Assembly: GCA_022605405.1 (NCBI GenBank)
Contig: JABYQQ010000032.1
Location: 315,751-379,750, forward strand
Direction of reading: 5' to 3'
DNA: 64,000 nucleotides
Source: Earliella scabrosa
Lineage: Eukaryota > Basidiomycota > Agaricomycetes > Polyporales > Polyporaceae
Shown here: positions 34,096 through 43,676 of the stretch, one piece after another
How the letters are laid out: each line of letters begins with the position of its first letter
Position numbering within the stretch: position 1 is the first letter of the stretch
The notes under the pieces: generated by a model
Database searches by the model: none
Seen by the model: only the letters and a program-made list of their open reading frames with translations
Told to the model about the DNA's origin: nothing
Translations under genes and position numbers: made by a program

Positions 34096-34105
34096 TCTCC
34101 CCCCC
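34096..34105 (-). promoter_or_regulatory. polypurine tract of the LTR retrotransposon
   Basis: On the minus strand GGGGGGGAGA abuts the first base of the 3' LTR. This is the expected position and composition of the plus-strand priming site. It fixes the element's orientation as minus and places the antisense genes inside the retroelement. Confidence 0.85.
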
Positions 34106-34190
34106 GCTAATATCGGGACTGTCCCCAGTCCCTCGAAAACGGACGGGGATAAAAAGGGGGAAAGCGCAGAAGGGGTTTCCGCACCTAACC

Positions 34191-34777
34191 ATGTCTTCGC
34201 CGCTTCCTCCGGACCTTCGCGAACGCGCCATCTCCGTCGCGATCCAAGCTCTCGAGCGAGCTGTCTTCGACCTCGAAACCCTCGCAGACGCCAACACCGA
34301 GTCGGACGCGGGTCACATCGCGGACATGTACATCGGGATCATCCAGCTCCTGGTATGTCCTGTCTGTATTCCGTCTCGCGTGCGTTAACACCGCATTTGT
34401 AGCGTCCGCTCATAGTCTTCAACTCCTCGCTTAACGCGGCGGCGCAATACGTGACTCGCACGCGCGACGCCCTTGAACGCGGCTGGCCCGACTTCGGGAC
34501 GCGCTTCGCGAATGAGTTCTCGGACCAGGTTGTCGGGGTCCGCCGCAGCGCGCGCCTCGACAGTTTGATGACCAAGGTTGCCGCTGTCCGCGTTCGACTC
34601 CGCGAAGTCCGCCTTATCCGCCAGACCCTAGCCCGCGCCAACCAACACGACGTTCACTTCCTCATCCGCCTCGACGACGTCATCCTGGCCTTGGACCGCG
34701 AACAGATGGGGCTCGACTTCGAAATAGCGGCGTTGCGCGACCAGAACAGGCGGGCGCTCCTTGCCGCGGACTGCTGA
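34191..34777 (+). CDS. accessory protein A of the LTR element (antisense), helical, function unknown
   Basis: The ATG is at 34191, about 40 bp after an AT-rich TATA-like stretch (GGATAAAAAGG). One intron (34353-34402) joins ...IGIIQLL to RPLIVFNSSLN. The 178-residue product is mostly charged alpha-helix, with a start MSSPLPPDLRERAISVAIQA and a likely coiled coil around VAAVRVRLREVRLIRQTLAR and LDREQMGLDFEIAALRDQ. There is no known domain, signal peptide or membrane segment. It is the first of three same-strand genes in the element, all antisense to gag-pol. Both frame and intron are intact although pol is broken. Confidence 0.68.
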
Positions 34778-34955
34778 GGGATGTTCGCGATGGGCGGCCG
34801 CGGTATAGGGGTCGCTGGGAACGGTCCGTAGAGGGAATAGGGTAGATCGCGATTGTGGTCGATACGGAAATTCGGTAGCCCTTGAGACGCCACCAGTGTC
34901 GAGGGATTTAAGTCGTCGAGCGTCGCAAAGACGTCCCGCAACATCCTCTCGCACC

Positions 34956-35600
34956 ATGCCTTCGCTGGGTTCCCAGATGGTTGAGCGCGCGATCTCGTAC
35001 CGCGAAATGATCTCGCGGTTCTACCCTCTCGTCCGCCTTCGCACTGAGCACCTGCTTGACACCATCGACGCTCAAGTGGCCCGCGGCCCCGGTCCGGGTC
35101 CCGTTGGTGCCGGCACCGCTCTAGACTTCGCCTTGCTCGTCGACCAACTCGCGGAGTGTTACGTGAGCGCCGCTTCCATTTTTGATCGCCGGCGCCGCTT
35201 AATGAAATCGCAGATCATCCTCACCGCGCTCCTCGAGGGCGACGGCGAGTTCCACTCCGGCGTCAAGGATCGGCTCCGCCTCGCGTTCGCGTCGGTCGAG
35301 GGCGGCCCCACGCTCGTCGAGCAGTTCAACAAGACCGTCGACGCCGCGCGCCCTGGTATCCGCTTGAGGTACCTCGAGGCGTACCGCGCTGTCTTCGCGT
35401 ACGAGCAGGCCACCGTCGCTTCCATTCAACAGATCGCCGCGCGCCAGCTGTCGCACGTCGCCGGAGAAGCCCGCGCGCGCGTCAAATTGCTGCAGGACGA
35501 CATCCACCGAATTGACCAAGAGACTGCCCGACTTGGAGGCGCAGTCCCTCAGCGCAGGTCCCTGATTGACCGCCTCGACACTGGTTCTGAGGAGTTCTGA
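34956..35600 (+). CDS. accessory protein B of the LTR element (antisense), helical, function unknown
   Basis: This is a single-exon frame of 214 residues from the ATG at 34956 to the TGA at 35598-35600. It begins MPSLGSQMVERAISYREMIS and is dominated by amphipathic helix, for example EQATVASIQQIAARQLSHVA and ARVKLLQDDIHRIDQETARL, suggesting a coiled coil near the C-terminus. I recognise no family. It lies 178 bp after gene A and 235 bp before gene C, on the same strand. The pairing of two helical proteins could mean they interact, but that is a guess. Confidence 0.65.
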   Translation: MPSLGSQMVERAISYREMISRFYPLVRLRTEHLLDTIDAQVARGPGPGPVGAGTALDFALLVDQLAECYVSAASIFDRRRRLMKSQIILTALLEGDGEFHSGVKDRLRLAFASVEGGPTLVEQFNKTVDAARPGIRLRYLEAYRAVFAYEQATVASIQQIAARQLSHVAGEARARVKLLQDDIHRIDQETARLGGAVPQRRSLIDRLDTGSEEF

Positions 35601-35835
35601 GGAGGAAGGGGCGGCGATGTAGTGTAGAAGCCCGCGACCCTGTACTTCGCCGTTCGTCGAGTTGAAATTGTAGTGCGCGCGCGCCGCAGTTCTTGTCCGT
35701 CGCGTCCGAGTTCATAACGCGTGCCTTCCGTCCGGTTCGCCCTTCAACCCCTCTCCTCGTTCTCCTTCCGCCCCTCGCCTGACTTGTCCCTCGTCTTCTT
35801 CGTCTCAGTCTATCCCGCACGCCCGCCTCGCCACC

Positions 35836-37868
35836 ATGTCCTCGCCTCCGCCTCCCGAGTCCTCCACCACCATGGACACCCGCGCCGACGATCCCGCGAC
35901 CGACGCCGCCGAAGTCGAGCTCCAGTCCAACGACGAAGACCTGCGCGTCGGCACCCCGTACGCGCCCGACGAGCTGCAAGAGCTCCTCCGCCTGTACACG
36001 CCCGAAGAACTCCAGTCTGGCGGCGAGGAGGCCGCGAAAGACTTCGCGCGCCGGTTCGTTCACATCGCCGTAAGTGCCACGCCCCTTCGCGACTCCTGTC
36101 CGCAGCCACTAACCGCCTCGCAGTACTCGCTCGAGGACCCGTTCCAGTCGGACGACCTCTTCCCGGAGTTTTGGGAGCGGTTCTCCCCGCACGCCTCCCC
36201 TCGCTTGCAGGAGGTCGTACTCCTCGTCTTCTCGGTTCGCACTCGCGAGGCTCGCAACTCTTCGCTCGAGGTGGAGCTCGCGGACTTGGAGAGCAGCCGC
36301 CCGGACCACGCGACCACGCCGCGCCAGGAGAAGGTGGTGAGGGCTCGCATGTTGGTGACCGACTGGGAGCGTAAGTCCTCGCGCGCGCCCCTCCGCTCTT
36401 GTCTTCTTCGGCTAACCTTCCATCTTTTTGTCCTCCAGTCAAGCGCATCCGGGAGATCAAAGACTTCCGCCTGCTCAGGTCGGAGCCCATTCCCCTCCCG
36501 GTCGGCCTTGCCATCCTCACCGGCGGCCTCTCTCGCCACTACCCTCGCCGCTCGACCGCGGAGCCGCCTAGCGCGCCCGTGACTCCCGGAGCGCCCTCGC
36601 GTGCGCTGCTCCCTCCCGCGACGATCTCGACTCCGGTGCGCATCAAGAAGGAGAAGCCCGATCCCGCGCCGGTTAAGGGCAAGCGCCGCGCGGTCTCGCA
36701 AGATGTCTCCGCGGACGAGGCTGATGCGGCCGCTGACTCCGATGTTGTCGAGGTGAGCGAAGTCGTCCGTCCCCCTCCCGCCCACGGCACGCGCGCGCAA
36801 CGCAAGGAGAAGATCGCCGCGCGGCCCGAGTCTGTCCGCAAGAGGGCCAAGGTCGTCGAGGTCTTGGAGTCCGAGGAGGAGGAGCTCGCGACCGCCGCGA
36901 AGCCCGATGATGCCGCCGACGACCCGCCCGCTTCCACTACGCCTGCCACTCCCGTCGCCATCCTCCCCAACTCGAAGTACGCGCTCGAGTTCTTCGAGCC
37001 CTGCGACGAGTGCAAGATGCGGAAGTTCCCCATCTGCGTCCGCACGCACGACGAGCGCGGCCTCTCCTGCGACTTCTGCGGGCACCGCTCGCGGAACATG
37101 CAGTGCACCCGCCGCGGCCTGAACTCGTACGGCGAGTTGAAGACCAAGAGTAGGTCGACCTCCGTTGCGCTTCGTCGCTTCTACGCTGACTCGTCCCTTG
37201 TCGCAGAGAAGGGCGGTCGGCTTCTCGCGCAGTACAACGGCTTGGGCTTCGTCTTCCGTTCCTTCAAGACCCAGCTGCCCGAGTACCGCGTGCAAGCTGT
37301 CCAGGCCGTCCGCGCGTTCGAGAACGACCCGCCCAAGATCCGCGTCGCGCGCCCGAAGGAGCTGGCCGCGCGCGCCGGGCCTCCCGCTCCCACCGTCTAC
37401 CCCATCATCGACCAGAACGGGTTCCTCCTCGAGGCCTACGATGGCGCCGCGCCCGAGAAGTCCGCGAAGGGTCCGCCGCTCCCGGAGTGCTACCCTCCGG
37501 AGAAGACCCCCGAGCCAACGCCTGCGCCCGCGAAGAAGAAGAAGGCCAAGGCTTCGCTGGAGGGCGCATCGGCTTCGACGTCGAAGTCGTCCCGCGAGGT
37601 CATCCCGCCCGCGGACCTCAGCCCGGCTGTGTCGAAGAAGGTCGCCGCATGCCGCAAGCGCGCGAACGTGTTGCTCGGCGAGATCGTCGAGCACGTCGAG
37701 GAGCTCATCGCCGTCCGCGACCAGGAGGAGGAGTACACAGGCCAGGACTTCGGTGAGGCCGACCTGGACGCCTCGGTTCGGGTTCCGGACCTGCTGACCT
37801 TCGCGGAGGTCGTCGACTCTCGCGAGTCCGACGCGCGGGTGTGGACGGTGCTCTGCAAGAACCAGTAG
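35836..37868 (+). CDS. accessory protein C of the LTR element (antisense), Cys-cluster protein
   Basis: The ATG at 35836 is in a strong context (CCACCATGT). Three introns (36070-36123, 36371-36438, 37150-37206) splice in frame to 617 residues. The N-terminus is acidic (PYAPDELQELLRLYTPEELQ, then PFQSDDLFPEFWERFSP). A basic linker carries nuclear-localisation-like runs (VKGKRRAVSQ, RKRAKVVEVLE). A compact cysteine cluster follows at about residues 365-400 (PCDECKMRKFPICV, LSCDFCGHRSRNMQCTRRG), reading C-x2-C-x6-C then C-x2-C-x8-C. That pattern recalls a small zinc-binding or Zn2Cys6-like module, so DNA or RNA binding is possible but unproven. The C-terminal part has lysine-rich and helical segments. 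All exons are intact, in contrast to pol. Confidence 0.72.
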
Positions 37869-38162
37869 GGGCCTCGCGCTCTCGTCGCGGGGCGCGCCTC
37901 AGTCGTGCCGCTATCGCAGCTCCGCTGTTGGCGCGCACATACCGCGATCCTGGAGCTCGTGAATGCTGAGGCCGGTCCTCGCAGTCGCGCTTCGCGGGTC
38001 GTGGTCGCAGGCCGCTCCGCCGTGGTTCCCGGGCTCCCCTTTCTTGTCGTCTTCGTCCTCGCGCTCGCCCGTCTCGCTCTCCCTTCGCTTCCCGCTCTCG
38101 CCATCGCTCTCGCCCGTCCCCCGCATCGCATCGCATCACCTCGCACCAGCTAGTGTAACAAT
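37869..38162. other. segment between accessory gene C and the inverted-repeat element
   Basis: This GC-rich 294-bp stretch contains no integrase sequence on the minus strand, although the integrase catalytic core would be expected about here if the inverted-repeat element were a simple insertion. It is probably the 3' flank of gene C. Confidence 0.45.
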
Positions 38163-39112
38163 GATATATCACATACCGGACCTTTGCCACGACTGTTTTA
38201 CATCAGGAGCCGGAAGGTGTTGTGATGTATCACGAACACCTGGCCAAGCTGTGGTGGCTGTAGCCTGGCCCACCTAATTAGGCAGGTAGCCATCAGGACA
38301 GCTGATATCAGCAAACTGATAAGCCCTGTTGTCTTATCTCTGCAGATAACTGCTTGATCTCATCTATTGCCATCAATCCCAGCCACTCGCGCCCGGCGCT
38401 TATTTAGCGCGCCCTTCCCGCGCCCTCCCCATCCTAATTAGGCAACCTCTCCCCTTGGCTCTGCACTGGCCTGCTTCTACCTCCTCTAGCTTACTCAATA
38501 CCTGTCCGTTTTCTCTCGTTTAACTTGCGCTGGACTCGTGGATACCGCAGCTACCGTACGGTATAAACGCGCCGCCGATTGGTGAGCTATTGATAGCTCC
38601 ACATTGCTTACTGATGGGCGCACTTTGCAGGTAGTCCATGGGCCACAGCGGACCACACACCCCTCGCAGTAGTACGAGTGAGGGCTCTTTGGAAAGCGGC
38701 AGAACGCAGCTTTCCAACGAGCCCACATGCATAGAAATCCGACCGGTGGATCCCCAGGCACACCCATCCTGTCCTGCTGCTCCAGTGCAGGGGCTCCTAC
38801 CACCCAGATCTCGCTTATAGAGCGCCCGTTTACTACGCCGCTTTGATAGAGCATGTATTCAATGTATTGGATAATGTTGTACAGCCCCGATATGTCTGGA
38901 AATGGCGCGATGAAATTAGGCAATGCGATCAGTATCTCAGCCACAGCACCACTCCATGCCTGATAGCATCGCAACCACTCGCCGGAAGTTTACGCAAGCT
39001 ATACCGTCTAAAAGCCACAATTAGGGCCTTTCTGACGGTACCACAAACGTACCGATCCGCCAACTGGAACCTACGATATGGCCATCCTCTCCTGCTCCCT
39101 CCCTCCTCTCAG
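38163..39112 (+). repeat. left arm of the inverted repeat
   Basis: About 950 bp, matching the reverse complement of 39790-40738 with a few mismatches, for example ACATACC against ACGTACC at the tip and GGCCATCC against GGCCACCC near the inner end. Similarity stops at about 39112 in CTCCCTCC. Confidence 0.9.
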
Positions 39113-39789
39113 TAAAACCTGTATATCTCATGTTGCTTTGGACCAAATCTTTTCATGTCTTTTGCGCTGCATGCGTAAAACCCATGCAAATACAACCTCC
39201 GTATCAATTTCGCTATCGCATGCAAACCCAGGCCCAGAAAACTCTATCAGCTGTACATGGAGTCGTCCTAGCCACACAGTCTGGGGGTTTCCAATGGGTT
39301 CACTTTCTATTACATCATATAGGAGTTCATGTACCCTACCGTATGCAAAAAAAACGAGGTCAAACCAATACGAACTGACTGAGATATCAGCAAAACAGTG
39401 TGTAGGAGGTGTATTCTAGTACGACACTGCCACACAAGTGAGACGCTGTGAGACGCTACAGTAAGACGCTGTGCACTGCAGCGTCTCCCAAGTGTCTTCA
39501 AGTGTCACTGCAGCATATCTCCTCCAATACATGACGGAATTTCATGATTTCTGCTGCATTCTATTGTTCTTTGCATATAGATTTATATGGCTCACAAATG
39601 AGTGCAATAAGATGTACAGATCTGGTGTCAGAAAGGGGCAACTTGTGGTTATTGATAAGGTTACCATTTCTGGGAACATCCATTGATAAGGAAAGCGACA
39701 ATACCAATAGATGTAATGCTATGTTTTCTATCAAGCATGAAAAAAAGGAAGTATTTTATGGTGGGATGACGAGGTTATGCGAGGTTTAT

Positions 39790-40738
39790 CTCCAGGAAGG
39801 AGGGAGCAGGAGAGGGTGGCCATATCGTAGGTTCCAGTTGGCGGATCGGTACGTTTGTGGTACCGTCAGAAAGGCCCTAATTGTGGCTTTTAGACGGTAT
39901 AGCTTGCGTAAACTTCCGGCGAGTGGTTGCGATGCTATCAGGCATGGAGTGGTGCTGTGGCTGAGATACTGATCGCATTGCCTAATTTCATCGCGCCATT
40001 TCCAGACATATCGGGGCTGTACAACATTATCCAATACATTGAATACATGCTCTATCAAAGCGGCGTAGTAAACGGGCGCTCTATAAGCGAGATCTGGGTG
40101 GTAGGAGCCCCTGCACTGGAGCAGCAGGACAGGATGGGTGTGCCTGGGGATCCACCGGTCGGATTTCTATGCATGTGGGCTCGTTGGAAAGCTGCGTTCT
40201 GCCGCTTTCCAAAGAGCCCTCACTCGTACTACTGCGAGGGGTGTGTGGTCCGCTGTGGCCCATGGACTACCTGCAAAGTGCGCCCATCAGTAAGCAATGT
40301 GGAGCTATCAATAGCTCACCAATCGGCGGCGCGTTTATACCGTACGGTAGCTGCGGTATCCACGAGTCCAGCGCAAGTTAAACGAGAGAAAACGGACAGG
40401 TATTGAGTAAGCTAGAGGAGGTAGAAGCAGGCCAGTGCAGAGCCAAGGGGAGAGGTTGCCTAATTAGGATGGGGAGGGCGCGGGAAGGGCGCGCTAAATA
40501 AGCGCCGGGCGCGAGTGGCTGGGATTGATGGCAATAGATGAGATCAAGCAGTTATCTGCAGAGATAAGACAACAGGGCTTATCAGTTTGCTGATATCAGC
40601 TGTCCTGATGGCTACCTGCCTAATTAGGTGGGCCAGGCTACAGCCACCACAGCTTGGCCAGGTGTTCGTGATACATCACAACACCTTCCGGCTCCTGATG
40701 TAAAACAGTCGTGGCAAAGGTCCGGTACGTGATATATC
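39790..40738 (-). repeat. right arm of the inverted repeat
   Basis: This is the inverted partner of 38163-39112. Its outer tip directly abuts the broken integrase frame. Confidence 0.9.
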
Positions 40739-40740
40739 AA

Positions 40741-41830
40741 TCCTACAACAGCTGCTGCCATTGGGGGAATGCGAACTTTGGTGGTCTGTCGCACTTGGCA
40801 CTGATGGCACGACCGCACGTACCACGCGATGTCCGCCTTCATCTCGGGCCACCAGAAGCGGTCCGCGAGGAAAGAGGTTGTCGCGGCAATCCCGCGGTGT
40901 CCGACATAGTCGTGCATCTCGACCAGCGCTTGAGGTCGCTTCTCCGCCTCGAGGACGCGACGATGATGCCCATCGCGTCCTACTTTCCACAGGCGGTCAT
41001 CGCGGAGGAAAAACTGGGAAGCGTACTTCGCGAACTTATCTGCCTCGCGTGATTCCATCGCGGGCCGTTCACCAGTCGCGAGCCAGTGTTTGACTTCTTC
41101 GATTCTGAAGTCGAAGTCGCGTGCGACCGCAGTTCGCGGAAAGTCGCTGTACGGCGGTGGCGCGATCACAGGGAGCTTCGCGGCGGTTCCGCTCGTCTGC
41201 TGCATGAGAGTCTCGACTTCGTCGATGCTTCGCGGGACTGAGAAGTCGATCGCAGCGTCCCCGAGTCGCGGAGGAGGGTTTATAAGGTGCATGAAGCCGT
41301 ACATATTGTCGACCCAGTCCTCAAACTCCTCCCCGTCGTCCTCGTCGGGCTTGTCGTCTGGCTGCGCGGGTCGTCTGCTGAGACCGTCCGGGGTATGGCG
41401 CTTTCCCGGAACGTGCACAAGGTCGAAGTGGAACATCTTGATCGCGATGATCCAGCGATTCATCACCGCAGACGGCGCGACGTCAGGGTTCGCGAGCATG
41501 TCCTTGATCGCGGTCGCGTCCGTTTCGACGACGAGCTTGCGCACGCCTACCAAGTGGAAGCGGAGCGCGCGAAGCGCGCGGAAAAGACCGTAGAGTTCGA
41601 GTTTCGGCTGCGAGAATCTCGCTTCGCGGTCGTTCAGGGTGATGGAACAGAACCTGCTGTAGTAGCGCTTCCGCGGGTCGGCTTGGTCCTCTTGACATAA
41701 GTGGAAGCCGACCGCGATCTTAGACGTGTCGACGGACAGAATCACGGGAGCGTCGGACTCGTAGTCGATCGCGCGGAGCGTCGGACTCGTAGTCGATCGC
41801 GCGGAGCGTCGGACTCGTAGTCGATCGCGC
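40741..41830 (-). pseudogene. pol, downstream part: RNase H and integrase zinc-binding domain, truncated
   Basis: The minus-strand frame holds RNase H (VILSVDTSKIAVGFHLCQ with the first Asp, KLELYGLFRALRAL with the Glu, LVVETDATAIKDML with the second Asp). A linker follows, then the integrase HHCC zinc domain (VEMHDYVGHRGIAATTSFLA, WYVRSCHQCQVRQTTKVRIP). The frame is cut at ...IPPMAAAVVG by the inverted-repeat element, and the catalytic D,D-35-E core is absent from the window. This segment is shifted relative to RT by the 28-bp triplication at 41747-41830. The element therefore cannot supply its own integrase. Confidence 0.88.
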
Positions 41831-43676
41831 GGAGCGCCGGGGACGTGAGGAGCGCGTCCTTGAGGGTCTGCATCGCAAGCTCCTGTTCCGGGCCCCATTC
41901 GAACTGCGCGTCCTTTCGCAGAAGACGATTGAGAGGGTGCGCCTTCGTCGCGTAGTCCTTGATAAAGATCCTCGCGACTCCGACGGTCCCTAGGAAAGCG
42001 CGAACCTCAGACACATTGGCACACGGGCCCCAGTTCAGGACAGCCTCGACGCCTTTCGGTTCCGGGACGCGACCTTCCGGGGTACAGTGGTGTCCGACCG
42101 CGGTGAACTCCGGCGCTGCGCACCGAATCTTCTTCCCGCTGAAGGTGCCTCCTGCGTGCTTGACTCGCTGAACGATCCGATTGACGTCCTGCAGATGCTC
42201 CCACACGTAGCGCCGAACTCCGGGATTCTCGGGGATCGTCTCGTAGGTTCCGTCCTCGCGGCGGTATGCGCTCGCGGGACCGATCACCGTAACGTCGTCG
42301 ATGTAGGGGATAGTGTACGTGGGGATCTCGGGTTGTAGGATGAAGGTTACGTCGTCGTGGAATATGGGAACTGAGTTCGCCCAGCCCATAGGGAGTGTGG
42401 TGAGGCGCATCGCGCCGAAGGGTGTTTGGAAAGTGGTAAGGTCTCGCGACTCTTCTTCGAGCTCGCGTTCGTCATAGCCGACATAGAGATCGAGCGTGGT
42501 TCCGCAGGCGCGTCCCGCGAATCTCTCCGCCATATGGTCGGGGATCGGGGGCACGCCGCTGTGCTGAATCGTGACTTTGTTCAGCGGCTCGAGCGAATGG
42601 ACGATGCGGATGTTCCCGTCCTTCTTGAGCACGCAGAACCATCGCGAACGGTAGGACGCGTTCGACGGCTCGTAAACGCCGGAGTCGATCTTTTTGCGGA
42701 TGAGCGCGATGACCTGATTGTAGATGCCGGGAGGGATTGGGAAGTTCTTCTCGATCCACGGAACATGCGGGATGACCGCGAGCCTAACCGGCGGGAACAT
42801 GTCGCGACGGAAGTGCCCGCGCTCGGAGTCCTCCCAAGCGAAGCCCTCGTTCTGCTTGCACATCATGTCGTCGAAGATCGCGAGTTCCTCGGGTGACAGC
42901 CACTCCGCGTGATCCTCGTGCAGCTTCTCGCGACGCTCCGCGGTGTAACGTCCGGTGGGTTCGAAAGGTTTGGGGTTGGGGTCTAGTGTAGGCATGTTCT
43001 CGAGAGGGTCGCCGACGTGGTTTCGGACGATGCGGAAGTGTTGTGGGAGCTCGGTCGGCGTAGGGTTGACCTTGAGCGCTACCGGCTTGTACTTCTTCTT
43101 CGTCTTCAGCAGCACTTCGACCTCCTCCTCTTCGCATGTGGGAGTCGCAGGACGGCCGTCCGGCTTCGATTCGCGGGGTCTCGAATACAAACCCGATCGC
43201 GAGCGCACCGGACGCCGTCCGAGAGATTTCGTAGGGTAGACAGGCCTGACGCGCCCACGTGATCGCGTCCCGCGGATCGCGTCTGTAGGCGCTCGGGTAT
43301 CTGGTGTCGCGCGACCGCGCTCCGGCTCGGAAGTCGTCACATGAGGGGTATCGGTCGCGCGGGTAGAGTCGAGGGAAACCGAAACTCGAGACTGAGAGTT
43401 GAGATATGTATGGATTTCTGGTTTTACGCTGGGGTCGTCGCTCGCTAATAAATACGCTTCTTGGATTGCGGTAGCTGAGGTATCTTCGAGGGCTCTATGC
43501 GCGGTGACGTATATCTGCCTCGTTTTCGCGTCGTAGTCCAGGACGAGGGCCACCTCTCCCTGACCGGAAATCAGATCATCGAAGTCCGAAAACCCGCGCG
43601 CGACGTCTGCGATTGTTTCGGGCCTTCGCCTCGCGCATACGTCGGTAGGGTGAGCTCGCGGCGCGAGTTCGGACAA
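41742..43676 (-). CDS. pol, upstream part: reverse transcriptase of the LTR element
   Basis: This 644-codon frame lies in the -1 frame relative to gag-pro and overlaps its end by 106 nt, so it is probably expressed by -1 frameshifting rather than from its own ATG. After about 250 residues of linker come RT motifs: SRWFCVLKKDGNIRIVHSLE, TLDLYVGYDERELEEES, TTFQTPFGAMRLTTLPMGWA and the catalytic YTIPYIDDVTVIGP (YIDD box). The RT connection follows (LGTVGVARIFIKDYATKAHP). The frame then reads out of phase through the 28-bp triplication and stops at 41742, losing RNase H. The RT domain itself looks complete. Confidence 0.9.
   Translation of the reverse strand: MSELAPRAHPTDVCARRRPETIADVARGFSDFDDLISGQGEVALVLDYDAKTRQIYVTAHRALEDTSATAIQEAYLLASDDPSVKPEIHTYLNSQSRVSVSLDSTRATDTPHVTTSEPERGRATPDTRAPTDAIRGTRSRGRVRPVYPTKSLGRRPVRSRSGLYSRPRESKPDGRPATPTCEEEEVEVLLKTKKKYKPVALKVNPTPTELPQHFRIVRNHVGDPLENMPTLDPNPKPFEPTGRYTAERREKLHEDHAEWLSPEELAIFDDMMCKQNEGFAWEDSERGHFRRDMFPPVRLAVIPHVPWIEKNFPIPPGIYNQVIALIRKKIDSGVYEPSNASYRSRWFCVLKKDGNIRIVHSLEPLNKVTIQHSGVPPIPDHMAERFAGRACGTTLDLYVGYDERELEEESRDLTTFQTPFGAMRLTTLPMGWANSVPIFHDDVTFILQPEIPTYTIPYIDDVTVIGPASAYRREDGTYETIPENPGVRRYVWEHLQDVNRIVQRVKHAGGTFSGKKIRCAAPEFTAVGHHCTPEGRVPEPKGVEAVLNWGPCANVSEVRAFLGTVGVARIFIKDYATKAHPLNRLLRKDAQFEWGPEQELAMQTLKDALLTSPALRAIDYESDAPRDRLRVRRSARSTTSPTLP
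41747..41830. repeat. 28-bp unit repeated three times in tandem, frameshifting pol
   Basis: Three perfect copies of a 28-bp unit beginning GGAGCGTCGGACTCGTAGTC. On the minus strand each encodes ALRAIDYESDAP or its shifted forms. Two extra units add 56 nt, which is not a multiple of three, so RT and RNase H end up in different frames. One copy would give ALRAIDYESDAPVILSVD without interruption. Confidence 0.95.

Larger units (their letters stand above)
38163..40738. mobile_element. 2.6-kb element with about 950-bp inverted arms, inserted in the integrase region
   Basis: Arms 38163-39112 and 39790-40738 are near-perfect inverted copies. The outer ends are GATATATCAC(A/G)TACCGGACC. The 677-bp centre is AT-rich with no recognised gene. 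AAT flanks both sides (38160-38162, 40739-40741) and may be a 3-bp target duplication. Each arm carries a 159-codon frame reading outward (38974-38495 minus, 39927-40406 plus; start MRCYQAWSGAVAEILIALPN) without a known domain. Each arm also has a promoter-like block (CTTATTTAGCGCGCCC). It may be a foldback transposon, or two inverted copies of one element end. The minus-strand integrase frame stops at its right boundary and does not resume on the left. Confidence 0.75.

Noticed and set aside
33289..34110. Frames of more than 250 codons within the LTRs, on both strands
   Set aside because: Both LTR copies carry them. Composition is repetitive (GCAGAC hexamers), no known domain is present, and they read across LTR boundaries.
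36060..37694. Long minus-strand frame of 544 codons opposite accessory gene C
   Set aside because: It is the GC-biased shadow of the spliced plus-strand gene. It has no motifs, and the plus strand has a strong start context and clean introns.
38495..40406. Paired 159-codon frames in the inverted-repeat arms as a transposase
   Set aside because: No catalytic motif or known family is visible. Noted only as frames within the repeat.
38160..40741. Simple TIR transposon with a certain AAT target duplication
   Set aside because: AAT flanks both tips but three bases is weak evidence, and the missing integrase core shows more than a clean insertion. Kept only as a possibility.
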